Source of the DNA: Pseudoruegeria aquimaris
Lineage (GTDB): Bacteria > Pseudomonadota > Alphaproteobacteria > Rhodobacterales > Rhodobacteraceae
Length of the DNA: 64,000 nt
Assembly (NCBI RefSeq): GCF_900172235.1
Contig: NZ_FWFQ01000004.1
Location: 62,001-126,000 of the forward strand
Reading direction: 5' to 3'
Shown here: in pieces, positions 62,889-64,000 of the stretch
Layout of the letters: each line of letters starts with the position of its first letter
How positions within the stretch are numbered: the stretch's first letter is position 1
Position numbers and translations under genes: made by a program
The notes under the pieces: model-generated
Database searches by the model: none
Told to the model about the DNA's origin: nothing
The model's input: only the letters and a program-made list of their open reading frames with translations

Positions 62889-62901
62889 ATTATCTATTTC
62901 G

Positions 62902-64000
62902 TCACCCTTTCGGCGTGTACCAGATCGGCGAGGTATAGGCGCGTTCCTGCCCCACGGTGATCGCGTCTTCCGGGATCACCGCGCCGAGGCGCAGCTTGTC
63001 GTAGAGCACCCAGCGCGGGGTCGGGATCTCCAGCACGCGGGCGTAGTAGAAGGCCTGCTGGGCGGCGTCGAACTCCGGGTCCGTCCAGATCGTGGCCAGT
63101 TCCGAGGCGCCGATGGTGTTGGTGAAATTGGCCGCCTCTTCGTCCACCGTGTTGCCCACCGGCGGCAGCTTGCCGTCGGCATCGGGCGTGCGATCGCCGG
63201 ACCAGGCCACGTCATAGACCTTCTCATGCAGCGCGCCCTCAGCGTCCATCCAGCCCTTCACGATCTGGATGCGGTCGAGGTTCGCCCCGATCGGATCGCG
63301 CAGGGCATAGACCATGAAGGTCGGCGCTTCCGAGGTGGCCTTGCGCAGATCCGCCCCCATCGGCACGCCCTTGTCGTAGCCGGCGAAGGCCGGGGCGCGG
63401 GAGCGCAGATCGTTATCGTCGAACTCCCAGCCGCCGAAGAAGCGCACCGTGATGCGCGGGCCGGTGGTGGCGTAGACTTCCTTGCGCGCCATCGCGTCCC
63501 AGATCGCTTCGCGGGTGTTTTCCGTCGCCCAGACTCCGGTATAGCCCGAAGCCACCAGCGACCAGCCGGGGAAGATCCCGTTCTCGGTCTCGGTGAACGG
63601 GTGCAGCACGCGGGTGATCGAAGGCTCCGCCGAGGTGGCCTTGCCGAAGTAGTTGTCTTCCTCGGCGGTGGTGAGCGAGGTGTGGCTGTCGGTGGCGCCG
63701 GAGAAACCGAACTTGTAGGGGTTGGTGCCGAACTTGCCTTCAAGCGCGAGCCCTTGTTTCAGCGCCTCGCGGGCGTATTCGCCGGCGAGCATCTCCGGGG
63801 TCTTGGCCTCGGAGAGATCGAGGTTGCCGGCGTCCCATGTCTCGTAGTCGGCAAACTCGTCATCCGGGCTGAGGTAGGGGTGGGTTTCGCCGTCGCCCTT
63901 GATCTGGGTGATCTCGTAGAGAGGCTCCCAGCGGTTGCGCAGGGAAACGTAGGTTTCGTCCAGCGCGCGGCCGGTGTATTGCGCATCCACCGGGAACATC
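62902..64000 (-). CDS. DUF3604 family protein, C-terminal part (gene runs off the right edge)
   Basis: At least 366 C-terminal residues of a protein of the DUF3604 family, a PHP-like (metal-dependent phosphoesterase-type) group found in marine bacteria. Recognisable are [20 protein letters not shown] (His and Asp of a metal site), [20 protein letters not shown] and [14 protein letters not shown] at the C-terminus (reading [12 protein letters not shown]). The N-terminal part with a probable signal peptide lies outside. Function is unknown. It converges on the urease operon. Confidence 0.85.
   Translation of the reverse strand, partial: MFPVDAQYTGRALDETYVSLRNRWEPLYEITQIKGDGETHPYLSPDDEFADYETWDAGNLDLSEAKTPEMLAGEYAREALKQGLALEGKFGTNPYKFGFSGATDSHTSLTTAEEDNYFGKATSAEPSITRVLHPFTETENGIFPGWSLVASGYTGVWATENTREAIWDAMARKEVYATTGPRITVRFFGGWEFDDNDLRSRAPAFAGYDKGVPMGADLRKATSEAPTFMVYALRDPIGANLDRIQIVKGWMDAEGALHEKVYDVAWSGDRTPDADGKLPPVGNTVDEEAANFTNTIGASELATIWTDPEFDAAQQAFYYARVLEIPTPRWVLYDKLRLGAVIPEDAITVGQERAYTSPIWYTPKG

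Overview
The window is a GC-rich chromosomal segment of an alphaproteobacterium, most likely a marine Rhodobacterales/Roseobacter-type organism. Family content points there: a form I aerobic CO dehydrogenase operon, a four-subunit sarcosine oxidase operon (B-D-A-G), a ccmI-ruvX-DUF1289 string, a BamB-Der pair, and short intergenic repeats. No rRNA, tRNA, CRISPR, prophage or transposase was recognised. Gene density is high and most genes are in overlapping or tightly spaced operons.

Region by region. 1-475: start of nnrS (leaves the window at its left end) with a perfect palindrome of CRP/FNR (NnrR-like) type upstream. 636-9209: CO oxidation. A membrane MHYT-LytTR regulator resembling CoxC/CoxH precedes coxM-S-L (catalytic subunits, with all cofactor residues and the form I active-site loop) and coxD-E-F-G (maturation and anchoring). 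A strong hairpin separates the two halves, and a 44-residue reading frame ending in Cys-Cys lies between coxF and coxG. 9470-23489: myo-inositol catabolism. Operon iolD-C-B-J-G (minus), a divergent plus-strand operon (dehydrogenase, IolE/MocC-like protein, second dehydrogenase), a LacI regulator (minus), and a divergent ABC importer followed by a second iolB. The same 16-bp palindrome sits in both divergent promoter regions, so one LacI regulator probably controls everything.

23514-33349: small metallopeptidase, PiT phosphate permease, Nudix hydrolase, a lone phnM, dusA, a TauE/SafE permease, a putative Fe(II)/2OG oxygenase, a protein made of two tandem SpoIIAA-like domains, then DUF1289, ruvX and ccmI on the minus strand. 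33596-39640: sarcosine oxidase soxBDAG followed by iron superoxide dismutase, pairing a peroxide-producing demethylase with an antioxidant enzyme. 39910-45748: RidA, RarD-type permease, LOG-family hydrolase (3' ends of the last two overlap), an Ala/Glu/Pro-rich LysM protein and an Atm1-type ABC exporter.

46059-50919: two-gene RND efflux system (minus) with a strong terminator and a candidate operator. 51182-58510: envelope and core functions: YfgM-like TPR protein, BamB, Der, then dnaB, pyrE and pyrC on the minus strand; three DnaA-box-like sequences at an exact 11-bp period lie upstream of dnaB. 58747-62798: urease genes ureD, ureA, ureB, ureC with a short frame between A and B and a Lys/Ala/Pro histone-tail-like protein between B and C; ureE, ureF and ureG do not follow. 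The window closes inside a DUF3604 gene. Two families of intergenic hairpin elements recur (35.2, 45.8, 45.9, 54.8 kb; and 18.5, 39.8, 62.8 kb).
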